The notes under the pieces are model-generated. The model worked only from the letters and a program-made list of their open reading frames with translations, was not told the origin of the DNA and made no database searches. This document shows, one piece after another, positions 1 to 9,647 of a stretch of DNA of 64,000 nucleotides. Numbering within the stretch: position 1 is the stretch's first letter; each line of letters starts with the position of its first letter. A program made the position numbers and the translations under genes. The DNA is taken from the NCBI GenBank assembly GCA_030323885.1, contig CM059186.1, forward strand, positions 27,389,005 to 27,453,004. The letters are read 5' to 3'. This DNA is from Branchipolynoe longqiensis. Taxonomy: Eukaryota > Annelida > Polychaeta > Phyllodocida > Polynoidae.

Positions 1-396
1 ATACGCTTCCTTGTTTGTATTAATATCTTACTTGATGTTAACACTCTATACATTTTGGAGAATGTTGTTCGGGCTATTGTTATCCTTCTTTTAATTTCTT
101 CCTCACATCTCCCATCATTTGTAATCTTTTGTCCGAGATATATGAATTCGGATACTTGTTCTATGTTTGTGCCATCTATGGTTATATTGACATTTGGTTT
201 ATCTGTCTTTTTACTTATAACCATTGTTTTGGTCTTCCTGGCATTCATCTTCATGTTGAATAGTATTCCAGCTTTATTGATTCTATTCACTATATCTTGT
301 AGGTTTTTCTCACTGTCTGCTAGTATTACACTGTCATCGGCATATCTAAGATTGTTGACGTTCATGCCACCTATTGTCACTCCCTTGCAATCTTCA
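1..396 (-). pseudogene. LINE A reverse transcriptase fragment (internal)
   Basis: Read on the minus strand this encodes the part of an RTE-like reverse transcriptase that includes the catalytic YADD box, matching the better copy at 55353-56652 almost codon for codon. It runs off the left edge of the window. At the residue where the longer copy reads YLRQ, this copy reads YLGQ, the usual form in this family, so here it is closer to the presumed ancestor. On the right it joins abruptly to a piece of LINE B instead of ending in its own 3' tail. Non-autonomous fragment. Confidence 0.85.
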
Positions 397-456
397 AGCA
401 AATAGAGGTTTCACACCGGCAAGAACATGTCAAGACAGGCGCAAAACTATTTGCCA
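397..456 (-). mobile_element. LINE B 3' fragment, fused to LINE A
   Basis: About 58 bp nearly identical to the middle of the two longer LINE B copies at 36576-36862 and 42084-42403. It directly abuts LINE A on the left and SINE2-like DNA on the right, with no target duplication visible between the pieces. Confidence 0.7.
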
Positions 457-560
457 AAGGCCAATTGCTTTGATACCATGACAATTGTCTAGGTGGTGTT
501 GGAGGTATCAAAATCTCTTAGGTTGGAAAAAGAGTAAGCTCTGGCTTATGGACTGAGTAT
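457..560 (+). mobile_element. Diverged SINE2 body fragment
   Basis: Resembles the SINE2 body after the tRNA-like head (AAAGGCCA-TTGCT, ATACCATG, GGTGTTGGAGG, CTTAGGTTGG). A second short match to the SINE2 3' end (TTTATTCAGACTTATC, ATCTTCAAGA) lies at about 629-680, so this may be one decayed copy with an internal replacement. Confidence 0.5.
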
Positions 561-1058
561 ACACTATCCGATTTTAAATCGGGGATATCCGGGATATCAG
601 TATTAAGGCTTGTTAGTGGAGTGTAGTGATACAAGTTTATTCAGACTTATCTATGAATAGGCCGCATACATCTTCAAGAAAAAGGGGAGGGGGCGGTTCC
701 TTTCTGTTTACAAAGAAAATAACATATGCATACATAGACCTGCTGATGAATAAGGCAACATCTCCAAGAACAGACTGTTCGACTACACATGTGTGGTGGA
801 CAACTCATCAATCGATGTGAAATATTAATATATTATTAATCATCTACTACTAATGCAATTTCTACTACTGCTGCCTACCTTGTCGATACTGTACAGAGAA
901 AGTATGGAGGCTAGAGCAACCTGGAGGGGCGTTGAACTGCACCAAGCAGGCATAGTTTATTTCCTCTTCCAGCGTCCGTCCTCGTCACAACACCCGGCCC
1001 AGTTCCATCGCAATTTAACTTTCTTTTAAATTTTTTTTTTTTTACTAAACTAACGATT
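561..1058. other. No gene seen
   Basis: AT-rich DNA with a short SINE2-tail match near 629-680. No convincing coding frame or RNA gene. Confidence 0.5.
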
Positions 1059-1370
1059 GTGGTGTTCTCTGTGGCGGAGTGGTTAGAGTGTCTGACGTTT
1101 TTCCAGGTCGGACTCCTAATCTGAAGGTCAGTGGTTCGATTCCCCATGCCCCCCATCTCTGCCAATTTGGATTTCCACCGCTATGTATAACTTACAGTGT
1201 CATCAAAGACCAGTTGCTCTCATACCATGTCTATGTGGTGTGGGAGGATAACAATTCCTTGGGTCGGTAAAAGTGTAGACTCAGGCTTTCTATTGACAAA
1301 CTGTCTAATGGTGAAAATAAATCTATTCAGACTTATCCATGATAGGCAGTATAAATCTTCAAAAAAGAAG
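1059..1370 (+). mobile_element. SINE2 (tRNA-Arg-like head), near full length
   Basis: The first ~80 bp fold like a tRNA. The A box is TGGCGGAGTGG at about 1072, the anticodon-loop-like segment is CTCCTAATC, and the B box is GGTTCGATTCC at about 1132. The loop resembles tRNA-Arg(CCT). A ~220-bp unrelated body follows and ends in TATAAATCTTCAA plus an A/G-rich tail. At least four more copies occur (6868, 49648, 59505, 61190). Copies would be made by RNA polymerase III and mobilised by a LINE. The tRNA-Arg origin is inferred from the loop only. Confidence 0.8.
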
Positions 1371-1470
1371 ATCATTTGTGAACCATCCAGATTGAAGGGT
1401 TCTCTCCAATCACTGCATTCTGGCTGCTCGCCTTCTCTAAAGCTACATAGTCGGCTGAAAACATCCAATT

Positions 1471-1702
1471 TCTGGTGGCTTAATCGGTAGAGCACGGGCC
1501 TCGTGTGCGGAATATTCACAGTTTGGTTCCCAGTCAAGTCAAACCAATGACTTTAAACTTGATACTTGTCACTTCCTAGCCAGGCACTAGGTATTAATAG
1601 GGAATGGCAAGGACTGGTTAGCTTAGTGTCAGGATAATGTGACTGGGTGGAAGATTGGGTTATGGTGCCGGCGGCCTGATTTCCCAGCGGGGTAGCACTA
1701 TT
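1471..1702 (+). mobile_element. SINE1, 5' two thirds, lacking its 3' tail
   Basis: The head carries the A-box-like GGCTTAATCGGTAGAGC and the B-box-like GGTTCCCAGTC, followed by the SINE1 body. It stops at the GCAGCACTAT stretch and runs straight into an inverted SINE1 at 1703, so the two copies meet without either CCAA tail. Confidence 0.8.
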
Positions 1703-1895
1703 ATCCTCACACTGAGCCAACCAGTCCTTTCCCTATCCTAATAATGCCGAGCGTCTGGCTAGGAAGCGAACAAGTATCACATTTTAAGTAATTGGTTTGA
1801 CTCGACCAGGGTCCGAACCCGTGGGTTCGAATCCCACGATCTACCAAAACAGGAGTCGGACGCTCAACTCATTCGTCGGTCATGCCGTCTGGTAC
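1703..1895 (-). mobile_element. SINE1 head and part of body, inverted
   Basis: Reverse-strand SINE1 with the longer head variant, in which the B-box region (GGTTCGAACCC-type) is duplicated. Its 3' end is missing and abuts the plus-strand copy at 1471-1702. Confidence 0.8.
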
Positions 1896-2462
1896 ATAAA
1901 CTTGTCTTCCCGTCAGTTTTATTCCAGTATAACATTGTTGATCGGTGGGAGAGGAGATGGGGCCGGGTGTCGGGGGAGGAGGTTACATTGTGCATTGGGC
2001 AATGTTATGCCTATACATGCTGAATCGTCAGGCGTGGACTCCGCTCAAATCGTCACAGACGCTCACCCCAGCCCCAGCTTGTCCCGAATTGGACAGCGAT
2101 CATTGGTTGCTGGGATACGTGAGCTGGCAGCGTCCGTGGTAGAATGGTAGGTTAGGTGGGGCTCGAAGTTATCGACTACTGACTTCCCGAGCCGATAGCA
2201 CGTACTGCTCATTAATAATTTGCTGTTGTCTTGTCCTAACTTCTCTTCTTTCTCTTCTTTTAAAAAACAATATATTAACACAATATATATATTCTTCTAC
2301 TTCTTCTTCCTTGCAGAGTTCTCCAAACAGAAAGGTTTCACAGAGTGCACAGGGTTCGGTAAAGAAAATTTAAAAAAAACACCTCACAGGCTTCTCCTCT
2401 GAAAACCATGAGGATCCTATGACTAGGCTACAAGTGAACTAAAGATAAGCTTTCTAAATTTG
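1896..2462. other. No gene seen
   Basis: Mixed intergenic sequence. Short open frames on both strands lack recognisable domains. Confidence 0.5.
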
Positions 2463-2626
2463 ATTACCTTAAAAAATATCCTCACATTAATATACATGCT
2501 AAAGCCTATGTCAATGACACCAATCTGTCCGACGTATAAATACTATAAATAGAAAGGGGATGGGTACCTCATAAAAGGGTTAATAAAGTGCTAAGTCCAT
2601 AATCTTTCCACTTACCTCATGGCGAT
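2463..2626 (+). repeat. Left inverted arm
   Basis: Pairs with 3759-3913 over its full length with scattered mismatches and small indels. Confidence 0.75.
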
Positions 2627-2928
2627 CTGTAATTAGAACTGTGTAGTCTGCAGTAACTGTGCCCGACAACACTGTCCGTTGACATTACGGTCAATCTTTT
2701 TGTGTGTAATATAACACTAGTTGCTCCCAGTCCCAAAGCCCTGTCTCTGTGGCAGCTGCTAAGCAAACCATCAGATAAATTGCCGAAAGGCCGAGTTGTG
2801 GAAATAACCACATGATTTTGCAATCTTATGTATTAAATATAATGTTCAAATAAATATCTATCATAGCCTGCTACTTTTAAGTTGACCTTTTTTGCAAGGA
2901 GCATGCGCAGTGATCTACTACCCACACA

Positions 2929-3248
2929 CCGGACGCGGTGGCCGAATTGGTAGAGCGCAGGCTTCGCATGTGGAAGGTCGGCAGTTCGGTTCCCGGTCGA
3001 GTCAAACTAATGACTTATAAAATTTATACTTGTCACTACCTAGCCTGATGCTTGGCATTAATAGGATAGACAAGGACTGGTTAGCACAGTATATGGATAA
3101 TGTCACTGAGTGGGATATCGGGTCATGGTGCCAGGAGCCTGATTTCCCAGTGGGGAAGCACTATAAAGTCACCATGAGTGTGCACTGTCACAAGTCAGTA
3201 CCCGTCCTGATATGACCTTAGATGTTGCTAGGATGTAAAACAACCAAT
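2929..3248 (+). mobile_element. SINE1, full length
   Basis: Good reference copy for the family. The tRNA-like head begins CCGGACGCGGTGGCCGAATT, with A box GTGGCCGAATTGGTAGAGC and B-box region GTTCGGTTCCCGGTCGAG. The body contains GATAATGTCACTGAGTGGG, and the 3' module is CGTCCTGATATGACC then TTAGATGTTGC. The usual terminal (CCAA)n is short here (AACAACCAATGAC). Length about 320 bp. Confidence 0.88.
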
Positions 3249-3379
3249 GACAACAATTTATCAGACGGGAGGGCCGCGTGATTAGCAACCGGGCAGGATG
3301 GCAGCGCGGGTAGGGCGTCCGCTTCCCGTGGGATTGTTCCTCACCACATACAACATCCCCCATTGATCGATCTCACACC

Positions 3380-3427
3380 CGTCCTGATATGACCTTAAAT
3401 GTTGCTAAGACGTAATACAACAAACAA
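3380..3427 (+). mobile_element. 48-bp SINE1 tail insertion with target duplication
   Basis: Contains only the last 48 bp of SINE1 and ends in ACAACAAACAA. It is flanked by perfect 14-bp direct repeats ATCGATCTCACACC (3366-3379 and 3428-3441). This is the signature of target-primed insertion that stopped after very little cDNA synthesis. Confidence 0.85.
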
Positions 3428-3464
3428 ATCGATCTCACACCTGTGGAGCACCATTGTCAAGTGC

Positions 3465-3600
3465 ACACAGCCTCGCTTTTGAATGCAATCAAGGTCAACG
3501 CTGAGAGATCTGCGATTGCACTAAATGCCTAGTGAACCACTGATGGTGCAGATATACTCACCAGCGCAGCTGTAATTACTGGCAAGCACCCCCCCCCCCC
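3465..3600 (-). repeat. Dispersed repeat, inverted relative to 46783-46915
   Basis: The block around GAGAGATCTGCGATTG and CAGCTGTAATTAC matches 46783-46915 in reverse complement with modest divergence. It is followed by a C-homopolymer tract. Type of element unknown. Confidence 0.6.
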
Positions 3601-3758
3601 TCCCACACACACATTGTTGAGAGATCTGCGATTACTATAAGTGGCCACTAAATCATTGCCGCAGAAATGACGCCTAGTTTTCACCATCTATACGAAGACA
3701 CTTTCTTTAAATCATTGTTGGGAAATTGTATGAAAAACCTACGCAGTTCTAATAACAT

Positions 3759-3913
3759 ATCGCCATGAGGTAAGTGGAAAGATTGTGGACTTGAAACCTT
3801 TTTAACCCTTTTATGAGGTACTCGTCCCCTCTCTATTATACAACGGACAGATTGGTGTCACTGACATAGGCTTTAGCATCAATATTTATTTGGGGATATT
3901 TTTTAAAGGTAAT
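3759..3913 (-). repeat. Right inverted arm
   Basis: Partner of 2463-2626. The outer boundary is GGTAAT at 3913. Confidence 0.75.
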
Positions 3914-4450
3914 AACACTTTCATTACCTAGATACAACCTAGGCTAAAAGTTCTAGTTTGGAATCACCTCAGAATTTCTACAAAACAATTTGTGGGACAA
4001 TTTTAGGCAAATTATGATAGATGATTTGCTAATACAAGTGTCGCGCATGTAAGAAAAGAAAAGAAAAAAGAGGTCAACATGCAATGGCATATAAATAGGA
4101 CTCTTTCTTAATAACACACAATGGAAAGAAATTCTAGCAATCAGTCTAGCTTCAAACGCCCACTTATTGCCTACTGTGAATTTCAAGATGGGGACATGGA
4201 GAAATGGCGCAGGTACTAACAGTTGACGGTAGTTGGAGTGTTACTGAAACATTGATACTTGTCACTTCCTAACCAACCAACTATCTATCTGCTGCTGAAA
4301 TGCAGGCAATCAAATACCTTATCAGCAGCTAATATGTGATAAGATAACACTAACACTACAGCTGGCCAGCATTGAAAACAAGCCTGAATACCCAGACTTA
4401 TATGCTATGGACAGTATAAATATAGCCTCAATAAAAAAAAAGGGAAAAAA
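3914..4450. other. No gene seen
   Basis: Unique-looking AT-rich sequence. Short minus-strand frame at 3953-4186 has no recognisable motif. Confidence 0.45.
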
Positions 4451-4672
4451 AGGCATTCAGCATTATTAGGATAGGGCAAGGACTGGTTAGCCCAGTGTAA
4501 GGATAATGTGACTGAGTGGGTTATCAGGTAATGGTGCTAACGGCCTGGTCACCCAGTGGGGCAGCACTATAAAGTCGCCATGAGTGCGTACTGTCACAAA
4601 TCGGTACCCGTCCTGATATGACCTTAGATGTTGCCAGGACATAGAACTCCACTGACCAATCAACCAATCAAG
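4451..4672 (+). mobile_element. SINE1, 5'-truncated
   Basis: Lacks the tRNA-like head. Begins in the body (GGATAGGGCAAGGACTGG) and keeps the 3' module and a CCAA-type tail (CCAATCAACCAATC). Confidence 0.8.
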
Positions 4673-5540
4673 AGCGGTCGATACTCGGGTGGCTGAGGAG
4701 TCCACCGAAGTAGAACCCTTATCAGAGCCCTGTGGAGTAGAGAATCAGACAGAGGATGGGTGGGTGGGTGGGTAAAATATGTGAAGTATTGATTCACTGG
4801 AAGAGAGGGGTGTAATAGGGGTGTGGCGATGACCTGTAGTGTCACTGGTTCCCTCCAAGGGAAAGATGGTGGCTCCACCTACTGAATCAACCCCAATTTA
4901 GAATTATGTGCCAATGCTGAACGGTGGTCAACCATTCTCGCCTAATGGTACTTGTACCAATTGCCTGGCATTGCGGCCATGGCACACAGGACAAGGAGGC
5001 ACGGGTGGGATAACATGTCTTTATTCCGGGCAGCCCCCGGGGTCATTACATGAATGGCTTTCTGGTTTTCGGCCATCCACGAGCTGCAAAGAATCAGTGT
5101 CATGTGGTGATCAGAGTGGGGTATGAGAATGGCATGAATGAGGTGCGACAGGTGAGCAAGGCGAGGTGAGGAGATGTCAACCAGCGGGTAGCAGTGGTTG
5201 AGTAAGGTAGAATATTATATAATAAGAATTAATGGTTAATTAATTAATAAGTGTTAATTATGGAAATATAATTAATTGATGATTATTGGTATTGTTTATA
5301 TTTCTTCAGCCAAGACAATATAGTATCAGTGTTTGTGGTGGGTTTGGTTGTAATGGACGCTACTGTGTCATGGCTCGCACGAGCGTGGCGTTGACTTTCT
5401 TGGAGGCCTGGGTGCTGATGTAGCGTTTGTAGGCATCGGAGGTCCATCCCCCGAAGTGCTGCACCTCCAGCCCAGAGCTGCCCGAGGCGAATGCGACTGT
5501 CGCCGCTGCCCTCCTTATCGCGTGGAGTGTGTATGGGGGG
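4673..5540. other. No gene seen; short GGGT run
   Basis: Contains a small GGGT tract near 4757-4772 and AT-rich DNA at 5210-5300. A weak minus-strand frame at 5360-5540 reads like a decayed tyrosine-recombinase C-terminus (AIRRAAATVAFASG, HFGGWTSDAYKRYI), so 5360-5545 may be a DIRS/Crypton recombinase remnant. Confidence 0.4.
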
Positions 5541-5545
5541 CAGTC
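5360..5545 (-). pseudogene. Possible tyrosine-recombinase C-terminal remnant
   Basis: On the minus strand the frame reads HAIRRAAATVAFASGSSGLEV followed by FGGWTSDAYKRYISTQ. This matches the end of DIRS/Ngaro/Crypton recombinases: the box II HxxR, a GxW motif, then the active-site Tyr in a YKRYI-type context. It is cut on its upstream side by a SINE1 tail at 5541. Only ~60 residues remain, so it is a dead fragment. It is clearly diverged from the intact recombinase at 43107-44783. Confidence 0.6.
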
Positions 5546-5612
5546 ATCCTGATATGACCTTAGATGTTGCTGGGACGTAAAACAACAACAAACAAACAAA
5601 CAACAAACCCTC
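5541..5612 (+). mobile_element. SINE1 3' tail fragment
   Basis: TCCTGATATGACCTTAGATG module ending in AACAAACAAACAAAC. Inserted beside the recombinase remnant. Confidence 0.75.
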
Positions 5613-5959
5613 CAAAATTGGGTCAGTCCGGATGTGTGAGGTGGAGTGACCAGCGGAGGGCGTGAGCATCCGTGTGCATGCTCTGTGGCCCCCCCCCCCA
5701 CACCCCACCACCTGCCGGTGGGGGGTGAGGGGGTGGGCGTCGCGCCTCGCTGCCCCGCGTGCCCCACAATGACCCCGAATGAGCACATGCTCATTCCCCA
5801 CTATTACTTTCAACAATGGAGAGGGAGAAGAAAAGAGTCACTGTCTTGTTTCAATTTGAATATTTAATTCAAAAATAAATTATTAAAAATTTGGTAAATC
5901 TAGCTCATAATAAACATAATCTTAAAGTGGCGTTATATATAAGTAACATCTTTCCACCA
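5613..5959. other. No gene seen
   Basis: GC-rich C/G runs near 5690-5760, then AT-rich DNA. Confidence 0.4.
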
Positions 5960-6721
5960 TTAAAGTTGCATAGTCTGACGGGTTAGAGTTTCTGTCATTT
6001 TCGGAGATAAAACTATGAGGTTGATCGTTATAATTGACCTTACTTTAGTTTGAAGTAGCTTTTGTCTTAAAAAGGCGAGCTTTTGAGATATTTGAAGTGC
6101 AAACATGCACAAATAATTTTGGCAAGCATGCCAAAACTCTGACAACATAGGCTTCTGAAGTAACAGGTTCAATTGAAATGTGTCAGTATTCCCTTCTATG
6201 TGGCAACAAATGATTAATAAGTACACCAGTATCTTAGTTAGATCAATCAATCAATAGTTCCATCCTCTAGTCGAGGGTTGGATGCAATGGTTCTCCACTT
6301 GTCCCGATGTTGTGCTGTTCTGATAGACTGTGAATAATTCAAGCCTGTCCACTGTGAAATATTTGTAAACCATGATGTTCTTGGTCTCCCTCTCCCTCTG
6401 CTGCCATTCACCTTCCCTTCCAACAATGTACGGTATATTGAACTCTGACGAATGATGTGGCCAAAATAAATATGTTTCTTTGTCTGTATAGTGTATTTTA
6501 AATTTTTCTGAGAACTTCTTTGTTGGTGATCTTCTTTGTCCATGATATTTTCATCATCCTTCGATAACTCCACATCTCAAATGCTGCTAAACGTTTGTAC
6601 ATTTTCTTAGAGATTGTCCATGTCTCAGCCCCATACATTAGAGTTAGATATGTAGAATCAAATCTAGATAAGTGTTTTGGTTTTGAAAATTTGATGTTTT
6701 CATCGGACTATGCCGCTTTAA
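5960..6721. mobile_element. MITE-X copy (TTAA-flanked) split by a LINE A insertion
   Basis: The left end TTAA-AGTTGCATAGTC (5960) and right end GACTATGCCGCT-TTAA (6718-6721) are inverted repeats. The ~350-bp body matches the uninterrupted copy at 54371-54725. TTAA at both edges fits piggyBac- or Kolobok-type target duplication. No transposase inside. LINE A DNA (6244-6641) interrupts it. Confidence 0.8.
6244..6641 (-). mobile_element. LINE A 3' end, 5'-truncated insertion
   Basis: About 398 bp of the LINE A 3' end, including the C-terminal RT codons (motifs YFGHIIRQS, GRGRPRTSWF) and the terminal ATTGATTGATTG tail. Flanked by perfect 8-bp repeats AGTTAGAT (6236-6243 and 6642-6649). The unoccupied site is seen in the MITE-X copy at 54371-54725. 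The reading frame is shifted near 6540. Confidence 0.88.
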
Positions 6722-6805
6722 TGTTACAGGACTTAGCCTATTGCAGATTGATAGCAAACTAGACTTAGATCCTATGCAGCCTCGCCTGATTTTATATCAA
6801 TCCGA

Positions 6806-6865
6806 GATAGGTTGATTGGTTATTGGAGTTTTACATCCTGGCAACATCTAAGGCCATACCTGTTC
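6806..6865 (-). mobile_element. SINE1 3' tail fragment
   Basis: TTGATTGGTTATTGGAGTTT then CATCCTGGCAACATCTAAGG, the reverse complement of the SINE1 3' module. It abuts SINE2. Confidence 0.75.
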
Positions 6866-6867
6866 TC

Positions 6868-7165
6868 TGTGGCAGAGTGGTTCGAGTGTCTGACTTTTTT
6901 CTAGGTCGTTACTCCTAATGTGAAGGTCAGTGGTTCGATTCCCTGTGCCCCCACCTCTGCCAATTTGGATTTCCACCGCTGTGTATAACTTACAGCGTCA
7001 TCAAAGGCAAGTTGCTCTCATACCATGTCTATGTAGTGTGGGAGGTTAAAAATCCCTTGGGTTGGTAAAAGTATAGGCTCAGGCTTTCTATCGACAAACT
7101 GTGTAATGGTGAAAACAAGTCTATTCAGACTTATCCATGATAGGCAGTATAAATCTTCAAGAGAA
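6868..7165 (+). mobile_element. SINE2, near full length
   Basis: Head TTCTCTGTGGCAGAGTGG, B box GGTTCGATTCC near 6934, full body and the TATAAATCTTCAA end followed by an A-rich tail. Confidence 0.82.
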
Positions 7166-7489
7166 AAAAATATATACCATGACGGGCACCGCGATAGGTG
7201 TGTCCTGTAACCCTGATGGTCGGAAAGACATTGTCAAGTATTTGAAAAATGGCTGGAAGACCAGTGCTTCGACGCTGACAAAAGACTTATTCAGGAGAAT
7301 AAACATATTTACAACAACAACAACAATAGTATAACACTGAGATTCTAGCAGCGAGCAACTGACGTAATCGTGCCAGATATTAGCTGAGACAAAATATTAC
7401 ATAAGGCTACATGTACACAAGATGGAGACCTGAGACGCCGCTTTCCGGGAACATGCATGGGTCTATAAATAGCTACATCTATTCACCCA

Positions 7490-7925
7490 CTTTGAGCACA
7501 GTGGAAACCTCCTCACTCATTCACTCACCGCCTTATTCCTTCACCCCGTCACTCCCTCACTCACTCAATCCATCACTCACTCCCTCTCTCATTCACTTAC
7601 TTCTTTCTCCCTCACTCAATCCCTAATTCATTCGCTGTCTTACTCTCCCTCCCTCACTTGATCACTTATTCCATCATGCCGTTACTCACTTCGTCACACT
7701 CTCATTCCATCACTGACTCCTTCCCTCCCTCAGTTCCTCTCTCTCTCTCACTCACTCACTCACTTCCTTCACTCATTCCATGCTCTCCCGATCCTCTCTC
7801 ATCCACTCCCTGCCTTACTCCCTCATTCTCTCCCTCACTCAATTTCTCCCTGTCCCATTCACTCACTCGCTCACTTCTTTCCTCACTCACCCCTTCATTC
7901 ACCCCCTCACTCCCTCACTTTCTTC
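7490..7925 (+). repeat. Degenerate CTCA/CCCT pyrimidine repeat
   Basis: Imperfect TCACTCACTCCCTCAC-type repeats with no fixed period. The Ser/Pro/Leu-rich open frames across it are by-products of the repeat. Confidence 0.8.
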
Positions 7926-8039
7926 TCCCTAATCTTCCTCTCGTTTTATTTTGCTACACTTTAGGGAGATCTCCCGCCAAATCAGGAGAATTGGCTCCTC
8001 TGTTAGACTGATACTAGTGATAGCAATCTATTTATCCTG

Positions 8040-8135
8040 CAGGACTTCCTTCAGCTGGTCGTGGGATTCGAACCCTGGTCGAGTCAAACCAATGACTTAA
8101 AAAATAATACTTGTTCTTTCCTAGTTCGGATATTA
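8040..8135 (+). mobile_element. SINE1 head fragment
   Basis: GGGATTCGAACCCTGGTCGA and the following AAACCAATGACTTA segment only. Confidence 0.6.
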
Positions 8136-8796
8136 ACACGACAGCTTCAGACATTGACACTCTATCAAGGATACTACAGTACAGAAAAGGACTTGGGGAG
8201 GGTTTGGAAATAAAACGTAATTCTGATTTCAGAAGGGCGAGGACATAAGAGAAATTGATTTGGAAACATGCATTTATATTGTGATATTGCTTCCCCTTGT
8301 TGAAATTAGCTTTTTGTATATTAAAGAAAGTAAGAGAAATTAATACTAATCTCGATATTGTATCTGTTGTTATCAATCAATCTGCAATAGAAGTACACTT
8401 ACTAATTCCTGATTTGGTAGTCTATAAACCTGTGTAAGAATGTCTACAGCGCATCATATTCCGAGGTTGTCACCGATCCAAGTATTGGCCCAACATTGCT
8501 TTAACCTTAAATTTGATATAAATATATAAGTTTGCCTACATAAATGACCAAGAGGAAGACAAGGTAGTGGGTGAGAGTGTATTTACTCTGGCTAGAGGAC
8601 CAACGCCCCCTGCCTAAGAAATAATGTCCAGCGGTACAGTGAGTGGCAGTTACAGTGTGAAGGGGGGCGCCCCCACTGAGCTGAGGTGGGGAGGCTGGAG
8701 TAGTAGATGACTATGAGAGGCTCCAACAGTCCCTGGGGCGGAGCAACCGATGAGGGAGCAGAGGGATATTCCAGGTTATTATACTTGTATAATACT
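8136..8796. other. No gene seen
   Basis: Unique-looking intergenic DNA. Confidence 0.45.
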
Positions 8797-8804
8797 TATA
8801 CAGC

Positions 8805-8853
<49 letters not shown>
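8797..8853. repeat. (AT)n microsatellite
   Basis: Alternating AT interrupted once by ACAT. Confidence 0.9.
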
Positions 8854-8859
<6 letters not shown>

Positions 8860-8865
8860 GAAATC

Positions 8866-9060
8866 AAATTCGTCGTTTAAGTAGGGACAATTTCAATCAA
8901 TCGCAGGCAAGTAGTCTTCCCCTTTCCACTGCTCCTTACCCTATCCTAGTAATTGCGAGCACCTGGCCAGGTAGCGAGAAGTATACATTTTTAAGTCATA
9001 GGTTTGACTCGGCCGGGTTTGAACCCCATGGGTTCGAGTCCAACAAGGTGCCATGTGGGA
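8866..9060 (-). mobile_element. SINE1b (shared head, different tail)
   Basis: On the minus strand the head and first half are SINE1-like (GGGTTCAAACCCGGCCGAG), but the 3' part is distinct: TGGAAAGGGG, then AAATTGTCCCTACTTAAACG. The same tail recurs at 38935, 49870 and 57575, so it is a true subfamily rather than a deletion. Confidence 0.65.
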
Positions 9061-9486
9061 AGCAGTACCATTGGTGATCAGACGAGAACCGGTGTTTCCA
9101 AAATGATGGGAATCTATATTTATAACCTCGCATACACCGGCCGACTTTTCTGACTGCTTGCAAAAGCAGCTTACATAAATGAACCGATTACTGGGACAAA
9201 TGTACATGCATACATTCACCGATTTTTACGACAGCGCAAATTCATTGGATAAAGATGCTAGTGAAATCAATACAGACAAAGAGAAAGGAAGAGTATAAAG
9301 TGTAAGGAAGAAGAAAGAGTCCAGCCCTGTGGTTTATTATTTATATGGTTACATGGGTTCATTGTAGAGTATCACCCCACACCTTACCCCCAATGGGAAA
9401 CAAGCATTCTTGGCCCTACCAATAGGGATCCAGCATTCCTGGTCCCCATGGATACCAGTGGTCTGCCCACCACCACAAGCTGTATG
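9061..9486. other. No gene seen; left flank of the LTR element
   Basis: Unique-looking. Ends in the 5-bp GTATG (9482-9486) that was duplicated on insertion. Confidence 0.5.
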
Positions 9487-9629
9487 TGTTGTATACCTAT
9501 TCCATTATGTACTATCATGAATCCATACTTTGATGTACACTGGCAGGCATGGGCACCAGGAGGTACAAGATGGCTGAAGAATAAACACTACACAGTCTCC
9601 CTCACAATCCAACATACCTCAACATAACA
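9487..9629 (+). repeat. 5' LTR
   Basis: 143 bp, with an AATAAA polyadenylation signal at 9580-9585. No convincing TATA box. Confidence 0.95.
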
Positions 9630-9647
9630 TGGTGACAGCTGGGTGGG
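9630..9647 (+). other. Primer-binding site
   Basis: TGGTGACAGCTGGG directly follows the LTR. The leading TGG pairs with the CCA end of a tRNA, whose identity I cannot tell. Confidence 0.7.

Larger units (their letters stand above)
2463..3913. mobile_element. Fold-back element with ~160-bp inverted arms
   Basis: The left arm (2463-2626) is the reverse complement of the right arm (3759-3913). The outer ends read ATTACCTT-AAAAAATAT and the inner ends ATGGCGAT. The interior is about 1.1 kb and holds a SINE1, a 48-bp SINE1 tail insertion and another repeat. No transposase is visible, so this is either a non-autonomous DNA element or two inverted copies of a shorter repeat that accumulated insertions between them. 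No clear target duplication outside the arms. Confidence 0.6.

Noticed and set aside
55..405. 116-codon plus-strand hydrophobic frame, and its twin at 55602-56153 (minus)
   Set aside because: Both are antisense to the LINE A reverse transcriptase.
2929..3010. Possible genuine tRNA gene
   Set aside because: A and B boxes are present but the cloverleaf is degenerate, and the same head with the same body occurs dozens of times, so it is a SINE head. The same applies to all other tRNA-like hits.
7411..8011. Ser/Pro/Leu-rich frames
   Set aside because: Low-complexity CTCA/CCCT repeat with no domain.
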